Below, piece after piece: positions 11,680-22,244 of a DNA stretch of 64,000 bases. Made by a program: the position numbers and the translations under genes. This DNA is from Sorghum bicolor (Eukaryota > Streptophyta > Magnoliopsida > Poales > Poaceae): NCBI RefSeq assembly GCF_000003195.3, contig NC_012878.2:18576641-18640640 (forward strand), written 5' to 3'. How positions within the stretch are numbered: the first letter of the stretch is position 1; every line of letters starts with the position of its first letter. Below the pieces are notes generated by a model. That model saw nothing but the letters and a program-made list of their open reading frames with translations. It did not search any database and was not told the DNA's origin.

Positions 11680-11970
11680 CTATTGCCCGGACGAAGGGGT
11701 CGGGGCCACCGGCGCCTGGCTGGTCGAGACCGCAGGCGTCGACCGCCCATCTCCCACAACGGACGCGCCCGACAGCTCCCTGGCCGACCTGTCTGAGCCT
11801 GGCTGGTCGGGGGGAGTGGCCGTTCCGCACAGATTGATGTTGCCGATCACCATCGACGACAAGTCCAACAGACCACCCCGAAGCTCGTCCGCCTCCTGCG
11901 GGCCGACCTCCTTGGGGTACCCCTTCTCCAGCCTGGACAAGTCGACCAGGGGGTAGTGGGCGCGCACCAT
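11680..11970 (-). pseudogene. Antisense ORF of element A, end of last exon (cut off by element B)
   Basis: Continues the sixth exon of the aORF at 22245-25077. The reading ...HALSMV from the far side of element B joins VRAHYPLVDLSRLEKGYPKEVG here, matching the uninterrupted exon of element C at 41088-41653. It ends with TAG at 11680-11682. ACCAT at 11966-11970 is the target duplication made by element B. The C-terminal residues are Ser/Pro/Thr-rich without a recognised domain. Confidence 0.75.
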
Positions 11971-13316
11971 TGTTGACGGTATTTATACCATGTTTTCTAC
12001 TATCATAACCGTCAACATAAGACTCATTTTGGGAGAAAACAACCAAACAAAGTAGTAATATAGGTACATATAACCTAGTTCCACATGTACATGCTACTAT
12101 TTGGTTGCAGGAGTAAGAACAGGTACTTTTCAAGGGTCCAAACACTAAGAAGGGGTGAATAACTAAAGATCAGTGACACCAGTAACCAAGACAACATTAT
12201 AGTCATGAAGAGGAAGACATATAGGACAGGGCTGACACCCTAACCCCATAGAATTGGGGTCGGGCGACCCCACTTTGGTGGGTCCCACAGGTCAGCTCAA
12301 CTCCACCGACATCAGAGAGCCTCCAGGACACTGCAGGTGGGCCCAACCAGCCAGATAGGGGGTCGGCCGACCCCACTTCATGGCGGTTCCAGGGTCGGTT
12401 GGCCTCCCACCGACCTTGCCCACATGTTGCACATGTTAGTTTGCCTCTACCGTTGATCAGATGGCGGTTGTGAAGTCGGTTTGATCCAATGGTGCATGAT
12501 GAAGATGACGCGGATCGCTGACGTGGCACCGGAGTAGCCCCTACTCCATCTCCCACTATAAATACCCCCCTATTCCTTCACTTAAGAGTCATGTATCTTA
12601 GGAGAAAACTACTTTAGTAGCTTAGTGATATCATAGTGAGTAGAGAGTGAGGAGTTCCAAGGAGGAGTCCCGGCCTATCAGGAGTCTTCTTCGCGGAGCA
12701 CCTCAGTGGAAGCAGGTCTTCTTGTAAGTCTTACTTCTGAGTCTTTTCTAGTATTTAATATTTGGTCTGGTACTTTAAGTATAAGAATCCTTTACTGGCA
12801 CATTGCTTGATCTTGAGTGCTCTTAGCTTTAGCTAAGCTTAGGGTAGCAAGAGCTAGTTTAGACGTGGTGTCTAGACTACTTCTTGCCAGTGTGGACTCC
12901 TTGTCGCAGTTGTGTAGACACCTAGTGTGAGAGTGACAGTCCTCGCTAGGCGGAAAGTTCCTCGCATCTGTTGTAGGCAAGTTGCAAATAATAGTTGGGC
13001 TGAGCAGGGTAGTCGCTTAGGAGACGAGGAGGTGAAAAACTTCGTTAACTCAATCCTCCTTTTCGGGTATCGCCCTCAGTAAAGAGTTAGGTGAAAAACC
13101 TTGACTATACTTAATTACCAAGACCAGGCATTAATACTAGTTAGACCTCTCTACCCCATTATCCTAGACCCTTTGATCATCACCTAACGATCTAAAGCCT
13201 AGTTAATTCACTTCGCGTTCCCCGTGGAAATCACGATACCTGGAATACTCCCGGTGAAGGCTACATTGACTACCGTACGCTTGCGGTATAACCGTTTGCC
13301 ACTTCTGGTGTCAACA
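11971..13316 (+). repeat. Element B 5' LTR
   Basis: The LTR is 1346 bp, TGTTGACGG... to ...GGTGTCAACA, with a TATA box ctataaata at 12556-12564. It contains two copies of the GGGGTCG-NN-CGACCCC motif (12256, 12359). Reading frames on either strand inside it are repeated exactly in the 3' LTR and are not called as genes. Confidence 0.93.
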
Positions 13317-13323
13317 AGCTTTC

Positions 13324-13341
13324 TGGCGCCGTTGCTGGGGA
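13324..13341 (+). promoter_or_regulatory. Primer-binding site of element B (tRNA-Asp type)
   Basis: TGGCGCCGTTGCTGGGGA lies 7 bp after the 5' LTR. It agrees, apart from one base, with the TGGCGCCGTTGCCGGGGA site used by Athila-like elements, which is also present in element D (37638-37655, minus). Confidence 0.8.
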
Positions 13342-13417
13342 ACGGTAGCTGTTTTAACTAGAAAAAAAAATCGTTAAGTTATCTTTGTTTGATTTAAAAC
13401 TTTATACACATATCCAA

Positions 13418-16400
13418 ATGGATCAAACAACCCTCTTCGATTACGCTGCTCCAACGGGCGCTAAGTTGGAGCCAGCGAGTTCATCAAAAGCCATTTTGGC
13501 CTGTCACTATGAGCTTCGCCCGAGTCTCATAGCGATGGTTCAGGAGAATCCCTTTTCGGGAGAAGGAGATGAAAATCCTTACACACACCTACGAGATTTC
13601 GAACAACTTTGTTCATGCATCCACATCCAAGGGATGAGGCGAGTTACCCTCAAGTGGAAGCTCTTTCCGTTCTCTTTGACGGGAAAGGCCAGACGGTGGT
13701 ACACTCGCTATGTAGGTAGTGTAGGAGGAGAATGGGAAAAGCTGCAAGCCAAATTCTGCCTCACCTACTTTCCCATCTCTAGAATAGCTCGTCTCCGTAG
13801 AGAAGTCCTAGACTTCAAGCAAGAAGGGAAGGAGTCTCTAGGTGCGGCCTGGGCGCGTCTCACCGACTTAACATCATCTGGCCCAGACTTAGGTATAACC
13901 GAGCCAATTCTTATGCAACATTTTTACCTCGGACTTAGCCAACAATCCACACAATTCCTTGATTTAGCCTCCAAGGGAGCATTCCTTCATTTACCTATCA
14001 GTGAAGGTAAGGCCATTCTTGGGACTATTCTCGAGAATACCCCTTACACTGATGATCATATTGAAGCTCCTGAGGAAGATCGAACTCCTAGGGATGAACC
14101 TTCGACAGCCAAAACTCCTTTAGCCGCAACCCAAGTTGTCGAACCTGAACTAATACCACAAGCACCTCCAAGGGAAGAAGTAATTCATCCCTTGGATTAC
14201 CCACTTAACATCGAGACTGATCTATTTGCCGATTTTGGCAATGTCTCGAATCAACCTGTGCAAAGGAGATCTACAGCACGCAGAGCTCCGAATAGCCATA
14301 TCCCAGCTCATCTTGAGGCTGGTTACCTCAGGGCAACTGCCCAAGAACTCACGGCTATTATGAGTAATGAATGGGTTAGAGAAGCTGAGACATCATCTGA
14401 TGTCATCAAACTTCTTTCGAGTTTTACACCCATTCCCTGTGTCATAAACTCCACTCCTATAGAATCCCTTTATGACCCTGCTGTAGGAGTAAGCCTAATG
14501 TCCAAATCATTAGTACTGACACTCCTAGGCGAGGAACCATTAACCCCGACCAGCAAATTTCTTAAATTACCCTCTGGGGAAATGGTCGAGAGTTGTGGGA
14601 TTGCACAGAATATTCCTGTCTCCATTAACAAAGTCAACATTCTGCTAAACTTCTTTATCTTTGATATGAAAGAAGTTGACTTGTTAATCGGGCACCCCAT
14701 CATGAGGTTCCTAAATGGATTTCATGAAGGGCGTCTCAAGGGTAACCTCGGGAAGGGCTTAGACCTTTCTATGCCTTTTGCCGGCTCTATTAATTCTAAA
14801 GCTGAGACCCCGCCCGAGCCTGACCCAATAAAGGAGGTGATGTCGGCATCTCTTCTGGACGCTTCTCAGCCTGACTTAGAAGAAGACGCCGAAAACTTCA
14901 TCCAAGAAGAAGAGAACAAATTAGAAGAACCATTAGACTTGGATGAATCTAAATCACCCCCAAAACCCTCTATAGAACTTAAGCCACTTCCCTCTGGACT
15001 TAAGTACGCCTTCCTTAATGGTGATAGAGAGACTCCGGTAATCATTAGTGATCAACTGACAGAAGAAGAAGTCACCAAACTCATCATCGTCTTAGAAGAA
15101 CGCCGCTCTGTCTTAGGATACTCGTTAGAAGACCTTAAGGGAATTAGTCCTGCACTCTGCACTCATCGCATCCCTATCGAACCCGATGCTATACCTTCCA
15201 GGGAGCCTCAGAGAAGGCTAAATAATGCGATGAGAGAAGTTGTGAAGAAAGAGGTCTTAAAACTATTGCATGCGGGCATAATCTACCCTGTTCCGAACAG
15301 TGAATGGGTCAGCCCCGTTCAAGTAGTTCCTAAGAAAGGAGGAATGACGGTCGTTAAAAATGACAACAATGAACTCATTCCTCAACGGACTGTCACGGGA
15401 TGGAGAATGTGCATAGACTACCGAAAACTTAACAAGGCCACTAAGAAAGACCACTTTCCGTTGCCATTCATCGATGAGATGCTGGAACGGTTAGCCAAAC
15501 ACTCTTTCTTCTGCTTCCTTGATGGGTATTCGGGTTACCATCAAATCCCAATCCATCCCGACGACCAAAGTAAGACCACATTCACATGCCCCTACGGAAC
15601 ATATGCATATAGGCGCATGTCTTTTGGCCTATGCAATGCTCCTGCCTCTTTTCAAAGGTGCATGATGTCCATCTTCTCCGATATGATCGAGGAAATCATG
15701 GAAGTTTTCATGGACGACTTCTCCGTCTATGGGAAAACTTTTGATGATTGCCTAAAGAACCTGGACCGAGTCTTACAAAGGTGCCAAGAGAAGCACTTGA
15801 TCTTGAATTGGGAAAAGTGCCATTTTATGGTTCGAGAAGGGATAGTGTTAGGACATAGAGTGTCCGAACGTGGGATAGAGGTAGATAGAGCTAAAATTGA
15901 AGTTATAGAACAGCTCCCTCCTCCCACAAATGTTAGGGGCGTCCGTAGCTTTCTTGGCCATGCAGGCTTTTATAGAAGGTTCATACAAGATTTCTCTCAA
16001 ATTGCTAGACCTTTAACAAACCTGTTAGCTAAGGATGCACCCTTTGATTTTAATGATGAGTGCTTGGATTCCTTTTACTATCTTAAGAAAGCACTTATCT
16101 CTGCACCAATCATTCAACCCCCTGATTGGTCGCTACCTTTTGAGATAATGTGTGATGCTAGTGATTACGCTGTAGGTGCTGTCTTAGGACAGACTAAAGA
16201 TAAGAAGCATCACGCAATATCTTATGCTAGCAAAACACTAACAGGACCACAGCTAAATTATGCAACAACTGAAAAAGAACTGTTGGCTGTAGTGTTTGCT
16301 ATAGACAAGTTTAGATCTTATTTAGTTGGAGCAAAGGTGATTGTTTACTCCGATCACGCAGCTCTAAAATACTTGCTCACTAAAAAAGATGCTAAACCAA

Positions 16401-17866
16401 GATTAATAAGATGGATCCTACTACTCCAAGAATTTGACTTAGAAATTAGAGATAAAAAGGGAGTAGAAAACTCGGTAGCCGATCACTTGTCTAGGATGCA
16501 AATCGAGGATAAACAGGATCCACCTATCAACGACTACCTTCGAGACGACACACTCCTCCGAGTTTCAGAAGCCTACCCATGGTATGCAAACATAGTCAAC
16601 TACCTGGCGTCCGGATACATACCATCTGGGGTAGACAAGAAGAAGCTTGTTAAAGAGAGTAGGGTGCACCTATGGGACGATCCTTACCTCTACAGAGTCT
16701 GTCAAGATGGCATACTCAGGAGATGTGTTCCCATGGACGAAGCAGTAAAAATAACGGAAAAATGCCATGGGGCAGAGTACGGAGGCCACTATGGAGCATT
16801 CAGGACCCATGCCAAGATATGGCAGAGTGGATTCTACTGGCCTACCATGTACGAAGATACAAAGAACTTCGTGAGGAGATGTGCAAGGTGTCAGAAGCAT
16901 GGGAACATCAATACTCGTGATGCAATGCCACTCACAAACAACTTACAAGTCGAGATATTCGATGCTTGGGGCATAGACTACATGGGGCCATTCCCTTTGT
17001 CACAAGGGTGTGAGTACATCCTAGTGGCAGTAGACTATGTGTCCAAGTGGGTCGAAGCAATGCCCTGCAGAGCAGGCGACTCTACACATTCGATAAAGAT
17101 GTTCAAGGAAGTCATATTTCCACGCTTCGGCACCCCCAGACTAGTTATCAGTGATGGAGGGAGCCACTTCATTGACAGAAGATTCCGACGGTTCTTAGCT
17201 GAAGTGGGGATAAGGCACAACATTGGAACACCCTATCACCCTCAAACGAGCGGACAAGCAGAAACATCTAACAAACAAATCAAGAACATTCTGCAGAAGA
17301 CTGTCACTAAGATGGGAACTAGCTGGAAAAGCCATCTACCAGATGCACTTTGGGCATATAGGACCGCATACAAGACCCCAATTGGTATGACACCATACCA
17401 ACTTGTATACGGTAAGACATGCCATCTACCGGTAGAGCTAGAGCATAGAGCTCACTGGGCAATCAAGAAATGGAACATGGATTTGCCCTCGGCCGGAAGA
17501 AATAGAAAGCTCCAAATCTCCGAACTAGAAGAATGGAGAGATAAAGCCTATCACAATGCCAGGATCTACAAAGAGAGAACAAAAAGATGGCATGATAAGA
17601 GGATCAAGCAAAAGGAATTTCATCCTGGGGATAAGGTTCTCATGTTCAACTCAAGGGTCAAGTTATTTGGCCATGGAAAGCTAAGGAGCAAATGGGAAGG
17701 ACCATTCTTCGTTGTTGACGCCGCGACTCATGGAGCGGTAACGCTGCGGGACGACGACGGCAACACCTTTAAGGTAAATGGTCATCGTCTTAAAGTTTTC
17801 CATGAACATGAACCTTTAGAAGAAGAAGTTGATATGATAGAATTTGAATCTGACACAAAGTCTTAA
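13418..17866 (+). CDS. gag-pol: Gag-Pol polyprotein of element B (1482 aa, open)
   Basis: ATG at 13418 is preferred over upstream non-ATG codons because elements D and F start gag at the same place (MENQ..., MDNL...). Order by residue: gag core about 40-200 ([24 protein letters not shown]); protease-like segment about 342-420 with [11 protein letters not shown] where a D-S/T/L-G motif is usual; RT about 600-800 ([30 protein letters not shown] near 764); RNase H about 905-1035 ([38 protein letters not shown]); integrase with HHCC finger about 1115-1160 (H...H...CARCQKH), catalytic [13 protein letters not shown] and GQAETSNKQ; a C-terminal [10 protein letters not shown] block. No stop or frameshift was seen. 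It would copy and integrate the element in virus-like particles. The odd protease motif is the main doubt about function. Confidence 0.92.
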   Translation: MDQTTLFDYAAPTGAKLEPASSSKAILACHYELRPSLIAMVQENPFSGEGDENPYTHLRDFEQLCSCIHIQGMRRVTLKWKLFPFSLTGKARRWYTRYVGSVGGEWEKLQAKFCLTYFPISRIARLRREVLDFKQEGKESLGAAWARLTDLTSSGPDLGITEPILMQHFYLGLSQQSTQFLDLASKGAFLHLPISEGKAILGTILENTPYTDDHIEAPEEDRTPRDEPSTAKTPLAATQVVEPELIPQAPPREEVIHPLDYPLNIETDLFADFGNVSNQPVQRRSTARRAPNSHIPAHLEAGYLRATAQELTAIMSNEWVREAETSSDVIKLLSSFTPIPCVINSTPIESLYDPAVGVSLMSKSLVLTLLGEEPLTPTSKFLKLPSGEMVESCGIAQNIPVSINKVNILLNFFIFDMKEVDLLIGHPIMRFLNGFHEGRLKGNLGKGLDLSMPFAGSINSKAETPPEPDPIKEVMSASLLDASQPDLEEDAENFIQEEENKLEEPLDLDESKSPPKPSIELKPLPSGLKYAFLNGDRETPVIISDQLTEEEVTKLIIVLEERRSVLGYSLEDLKGISPALCTHRIPIEPDAIPSREPQRRLNNAMREVVKKEVLKLLHAGIIYPVPNSEWVSPVQVVPKKGGMTVVKNDNNELIPQRTVTGWRMCIDYRKLNKATKKDHFPLPFIDEMLERLAKHSFFCFLDGYSGYHQIPIHPDDQSKTTFTCPYGTYAYRRMSFGLCNAPASFQRCMMSIFSDMIEEIMEVFMDDFSVYGKTFDDCLKNLDRVLQRCQEKHLILNWEKCHFMVREGIVLGHRVSERGIEVDRAKIEVIEQLPPPTNVRGVRSFLGHAGFYRRFIQDFSQIARPLTNLLAKDAPFDFNDECLDSFYYLKKALISAPIIQPPDWSLPFEIMCDASDYAVGAVLGQTKDKKHHAISYASKTLTGPQLNYATTEKELLAVVFAIDKFRSYLVGAKVIVYSDHAALKYLLTKKDAKPRLIRWILLLQEFDLEIRDKKGVENSVADHLSRMQIEDKQDPPINDYLRDDTLLRVSEAYPWYANIVNYLASGYIPSGVDKKKLVKESRVHLWDDPYLYRVCQDGILRRCVPMDEAVKITEKCHGAEYGGHYGAFRTHAKIWQSGFYWPTMYEDTKNFVRRCARCQKHGNINTRDAMPLTNNLQVEIFDAWGIDYMGPFPLSQGCEYILVAVDYVSKWVEAMPCRAGDSTHSIKMFKEVIFPRFGTPRLVISDGGSHFIDRRFRRFLAEVGIRHNIGTPYHPQTSGQAETSNKQIKNILQKTVTKMGTSWKSHLPDALWAYRTAYKTPIGMTPYQLVYGKTCHLPVELEHRAHWAIKKWNMDLPSAGRNRKLQISELEEWRDKAYHNARIYKERTKRWHDKRIKQKEFHPGDKVLMFNSRVKLFGHGKLRSKWEGPFFVVDAATHGAVTLRDDDGNTFKVNGHRLKVFHEHEPLEEEVDMIEFESDTKS

Positions 17867-18345
17867 AATCCACATGTCCTTCTTTTTACCCCCTTTTTGT
17901 TTAAATAATTGCTAAATCAATATATTTAGTTCCTTTTGTTTTGAAATAGGTTTGTAAAGGGTTTTAGATGACGTAGGATCAAAGTTGGGCCGCCGAACAC
18001 CCCAAATGGGGGTCGGCCGACCCCTCTTCTAGGGGTTTTGGCCCAAGGGGGGATAGGTTTAGAAAGAGGGGAATGAATAGAGTTCGGTGCTGAAATTCAA
18101 AATTCAAAATCCTGAAATATAGGGGTCGCCCGACCCCAATATTTTGAGTTTTGAAATCCCCTGAAGTCTCCGATCGTCCCTCAAACGTTCCACGACGCTC
18201 CTTTTCAAAATTCAAACTCTCAGGCTCCAAACACATCTATTTATCCCCCCTCTTCTTCTTCTTCCTCCTCTCAATTCATTCCTTCTCATCTTCACCTCGA
18301 ACCAGACTCTCCTAGCCTCCATTCCTTGCCAAGAGATTCATCTCC

Positions 18346-19152
18346 ATGGCTCCTCCAACTAAATCTTCCAACCAAGCCATTCGCTCCAACTCCCCACGTC
18401 CGCAAAGGTCTCTAACTGAGAGCCTGGAGCTTGCCCTAGCTGTCAACGTGCTGGAGCCTGAACCACTAGCCATGGAGCCGCCGGCTGGAGGGCCGACGGG
18501 CCCCATGTGGGGGTCGCCCGACCCCAAGAGGGGTCGCCCGACCTCGCCCCGGGTGACGCAGCGCTCCGCGTCGGCCTCTCGTTCGCTCACACCACGCAGG
18601 GGCATCGGCAAGTCCCCTACTCGAGCCGTAACGCCGGTTCGACCTACCACGGGCCAACTTGCGCTGCGGGAGAAGGCGCCGATGGCCACCAAGCAGGCCA
18701 TCACCATCTCCTCCGACACGATCCACACCTCTTCCTACTCGCCGTCCACCCCAACCTTTTGGAGGAACCACCAAGTGGTGGGCAGTGGGCCGGGAAAGGG
18801 GAAGGTGCTGATCCCGCCGCTGAACTCTAAGGAAAAGATGGAGTTGCGGGAGTCCTTTGACTCGTCAGCAAGTCCATCCATCCGGCGGAAGATGGATCCA
18901 CCTCCGATCAACGGTGCGCCTGGCAAATACGAAGAAGATCCAGAAAAAGGCGACATCGAGAAGCTCCTGGAAGTCACAGCTAGCCTTAGAAATAAAAATA
19001 GGATCTTAGAGGAGACAGTGTCGGAGCTCAGGATGGAGAATCTTGAGTTAGAAGATCACTTCCGCCACCTGCGCATTAGCACCAGCGCTAAAATCAAGCG
19101 TTTGGCGCAAGCAATTGGGCGGGAGGATCTCCTCAAACCTCCATCTCCCTAA
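18346..19152 (+). CDS. Second sense ORF of element B, 268 aa, coiled-coil C terminus, function unknown
   Basis: The ORF begins ATGGCTCCTCCAACT at 18346, 479 bp after gag-pol, in the place where some Athila elements carry an env-like gene. Residues 1-175 are Pro/Ser/Arg-rich and low in complexity; residues about 205-255 have a heptad-like pattern (LLEVTASLRNKNRILEETVS, ELRMENLELEDHF) predicting a coiled coil. I see no signal peptide or membrane segment, so it does not look like an envelope glycoprotein. Two copies of the 16-bp palindrome-like motif lie inside it (18510, 18530). A similar terminal piece exists in element D (32768-32850, minus). It is probably translated from a spliced RNA, but no splice site was verified. 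Confidence 0.6.
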   Translation: MAPPTKSSNQAIRSNSPRPQRSLTESLELALAVNVLEPEPLAMEPPAGGPTGPMWGSPDPKRGRPTSPRVTQRSASASRSLTPRRGIGKSPTRAVTPVRPTTGQLALREKAPMATKQAITISSDTIHTSSYSPSTPTFWRNHQVVGSGPGKGKVLIPPLNSKEKMELRESFDSSASPSIRRKMDPPPINGAPGKYEEDPEKGDIEKLLEVTASLRNKNRILEETVSELRMENLELEDHFRHLRISTSAKIKRLAQAIGREDLLKPPSP

Positions 19153-20893
19153 ATAAATTAGTTAGTTTAGGTTATAGGCACTATTTGATTATTTAGGTTT
19201 GATTACTCAATTTTATTTTTCAATTTGTCACTTTGAATTTCGCAATGTAAAAGTGCCTATACAATTGAAATTTGATTTAATGGAGTCATTTTTGGTCCTG
19301 CTGGTGTGTTGCCACCAGCAGGACATCTGCATTTGATCGTCTCTCTCTGTTTTAAGTTCAGCTGCACGAAAACTGCAAGTGTGGGGGGGTCGCCCGACCC
19401 CCCAACTTCATCTCTGAACTGCCGTGAGCATGGAACAACACTGCATACACCTTGGCACGTCATGGCACCAAAAACAGGCGCGATGAGGGGGTTGCCCGAC
19501 CCCCTTTCTATGGCAAAAGGAAACGACACAAGTGCAGAAAGACTTCACGAGGGACGTAGAATCGAGTGGCAGGGCTAGGAACCTCCAGGTGGGGTCGGCC
19601 GACCCCTCCATAGAGCCCTGGGCCCACCAGGAAGCTTCTATACGACGAAACACATCTTTCCTGCCCGGTTTGCTAACTCTTCCCTCTCTCAGTCTGTCCA
19701 ATTCTTTACCTTTGTGTCACAATTAAAATAAAATTTGATAGTTTAAACTTGTTTGCAAAATAGAAAGTGAACTGGTTCATGATTTAAGAGAAATTGTGAC
19801 ATAAAGTATAGTTCTTACAATTGTTCATCCTCATGGGTAAAAATCTATAGGAACCATATTGACTAAGTTGTTGATGAAAGTGATATAACTCTTGGCTAAG
19901 AATTCATAACATTTCTATTCAAGGTACTTAGAGATCTGTTTCAAAAATATCACAAAACCATAGTATCATTTACTCCTCATTAGCAAGAAATTCCCACCAA
20001 AAGCCATACACTTAGATATTCGAGTAACCATTTTATGAAATGCAACCTGCTTTTGTAATGAGTTTTGTCAAAACCTTGTTGACCCTAGTGAGAGTTGTAT
20101 CATAGTCACAAGATCAAGATCACGTACACACCACATATATATATGCTGCTTCTACACTGGAAGTACGCAACCACATGTATTGTGCATCCACTAAATAGGT
20201 TGCTCCATACTCTAAGTGTTAGAACACCTCTCTAAATATTGTTTAGAAAATGAGACATAAAAGGCTTGGCAAAATAAAAGAAAAAGAAAAAATGGACATG
20301 TGCAAGTCCATGAAGTATATAAAAAAAATGAGCACATAAAGCTCGAAGAAAAAGAAAATCTAGCCATGTCTCAATATACAAGTAGAGAGAGTGTAGAAAA
20401 TAAAGGAGCAACCTAGTCCACCATATAACACACTTGCACATCTTGATCTATGACTATGACACTCCTCTCTTTGGATCCTTGTTTTTGACTTAACAATATT
20501 TGCAAAGTAGAGTATGCTACCTTGTTTATCCCTACCAAGCCCCATATAAGCCTATAGTTATAGGATGAAACAAGTTGGCATTCATGCCTTGGTGAGGACT
20601 ACTAAAAAAAAACTTTGAGTGATCTAGAGCGCTAAATTAGGAGTAGGATTGAACTATGTGACTTATTTTAAAAAGTACCAAGAATATGAAATTGGAATTT
20701 GATCTTGTTCTGAGAGTTGTTCCTTTTCTCAACCTCTGAAGGATATATGCTAGACACTTACACAAAAACCCATTTGGATGAACTATGTTCGAACTAGCAT
20801 TTTATGCTCACTACTATCTTAAGTTAGAAACCATTGATCACTCATTTTTAACCTTTACTCGAGGACGAGCAAAGACTCAAGTGTGGGGGGTCT
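19153..20893 (+). other. 3' untranslated region of element B ending in conserved motif and PPT
   Basis: AT-rich and without a supported gene; it holds three copies of the 16-bp motif (19386, 19488, 19591). Near its end is CTCGAGGACGAGCAAAG (about 20858-20874), also seen in element D on the minus strand near 31475-31490. It is followed by the polypurine tract gtgtgggggg (20881-20890), the plus-strand primer site just before the 3' LTR. Confidence 0.7.
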
Positions 20894-22239
20894 TGTTGAC
20901 GGTATTTATACCATGTTTTCTACTATCATAACCGTCAACATAAGACTCATTTTGGGAGAAAACAACCAAACAAAGTAGTAATATAGGTACATATAACCTA
21001 GTTCCACATGTACATGCTACTATTTGGTTGCAGGAGTAAGAACAGGTACTTTTCAAGGGTCCAAACACTAAGAAGGGGTGAATAACTAAAGATCAGTGAC
21101 ACCAGTAACCAAGACAACATTATAGTCATGAAGAGGAAGACATATAGGACAGGGCTGACACCCTAACCCCATAGAATTGGGGTCGGGCGACCCCACATTG
21201 GTGGGTCCCACAGGTCAGCTCAACTCCACCGACATCAGAGAGCCTCCAGGACACTGCAGGTGGGCCCAACCAGCCAGATAGGGGGTCGGCCGACCCCACT
21301 TCATGGCGGTTCCAGGGTTGGTTGGCCTCCCACCGACCTTGCCCACATGTTGCACATGTTAGTTTGCCTCTACCGTTGATCAGATGGCGGTTGTGAAGTC
21401 GGTTTGATCCAATGGTGCATGATGAAGATGACGCGGATCGCTGACGTGGCACCGGAGTAGCCCCTACTCCATCTCCCACTATAAATACCCCCCTATTCCT
21501 TCACTTAAGAGTCATGTATCTTAGGAGAAAACTACTTTAGTAGCTTAGTGATATCATAGTGAGTAGAGAGTGAGGAGTTCCAAGGAGGAGTCCCGGCCTG
21601 TCGGGAGTCTTCTTCGCGGAGCACCTCAGCGGAAGCAGGTCTTCTTGTAAGTCTTACTTCTGAGTCTTTTCTAGTATTTAATATTTGGTCTGGTACTTTA
21701 AGTATAAGAATCCTTTACTGGCACATTGCTTGATCTTGAGTGCTCTTAGCTTTAGCTAAGCTTAGGGTAGCAAGAGCTAGTTTAGACGTGGTGTCTAGAC
21801 TACTTCTTGCCAGTGTGGACTCCTTGTCGCAGTTGTGTAGACACCTAGTGTGAGAGTGACAGTCCTCGCTAGGCGGAAAGTTCCTCGCATCTGTTGTAGG
21901 CAAGTTGCAAATAATAGTTGGGCTGAGCAGGGTAGTCGCTTAGGAGACGAGGAGGTGAAAAACTTCGTTAACTCAATCCTCCTTTTCGGGTATCGCCCTC
22001 AGTAAACAGTTAGGTGAAAAACCTTGACTATACTTAATTACCAAGACCAGGCACTAATACTAGTTAGACCTCTCTACCCCATTATCATAGACCCTTTGAT
22101 CATCACCTAACGATCTAAAGCCTAGTTAATTCACTTCGTGTTCCCCGTGGAAATCACGATACCTGGAATACTCCCGGTGAAGGCTACATTGACTACCGTA
22201 CGCTTGCGGTATAACCGTTTGCCACTTCTGGTGTCAACA
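20894..22239 (+). repeat. Element B 3' LTR
   Basis: The 1346-bp LTR is the same length as the 5' LTR with nine single-base differences seen by eye and no gaps. TATA box at 21479-21487. The right edge is followed by the ACCAT target duplication. Confidence 0.93.
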
Positions 22240-22244
22240 ACCAT

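Larger units (their letters stand above)
12256..21297. repeat. Dispersed 16-bp motif GGGGTCG-NN-CGACCCC, 11 copies in element B
   Basis: Copies start at 12256, 12359, 18009, 18122, 18510, 18530 (one mismatch), 19386, 19488 (one mismatch), 19591, 21179 and 21282. The arms GGGGTCG and CGACCCC are complementary; the centre is GC (perfect palindrome), GG or CC. Two copies are in each LTR, seven in the untranslated and ORF2 parts, none seen in the gag-pol frame. Confidence 0.9.
11971..22239 (+). mobile_element. Element B: Athila-lineage Ty3/gypsy retrotransposon, apparently complete
   Basis: The 10269-bp element has two 1346-bp LTRs, perfect target duplication ACCAT (11966-11970, 22240-22244), a tRNA-Asp type PBS, an uninterrupted gag-pol, a second sense ORF and a PPT. 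The LTRs differ at 9 positions by eye (about 0.67%). The integrase region with [16 protein letters not shown] and [14 protein letters not shown] is Athila-like, as is the tRNA-Asp PBS. It sits in the last exon of the antisense gene of element A. It is the youngest layer here by position, and structurally the only potentially autonomous element. Confidence 0.92.

Noticed and set aside
11666..12145. 159-codon minus-strand frame
   Set aside because: It runs from the element B LTR into the aORF end; only the 11680-11970 part in another frame is supported by element C.
12203..12556. 117-codon minus-strand frame, duplicated at 21126-21479
   Set aside because: Both copies are LTR sequence of element B; the apparent conservation is due to LTR identity.
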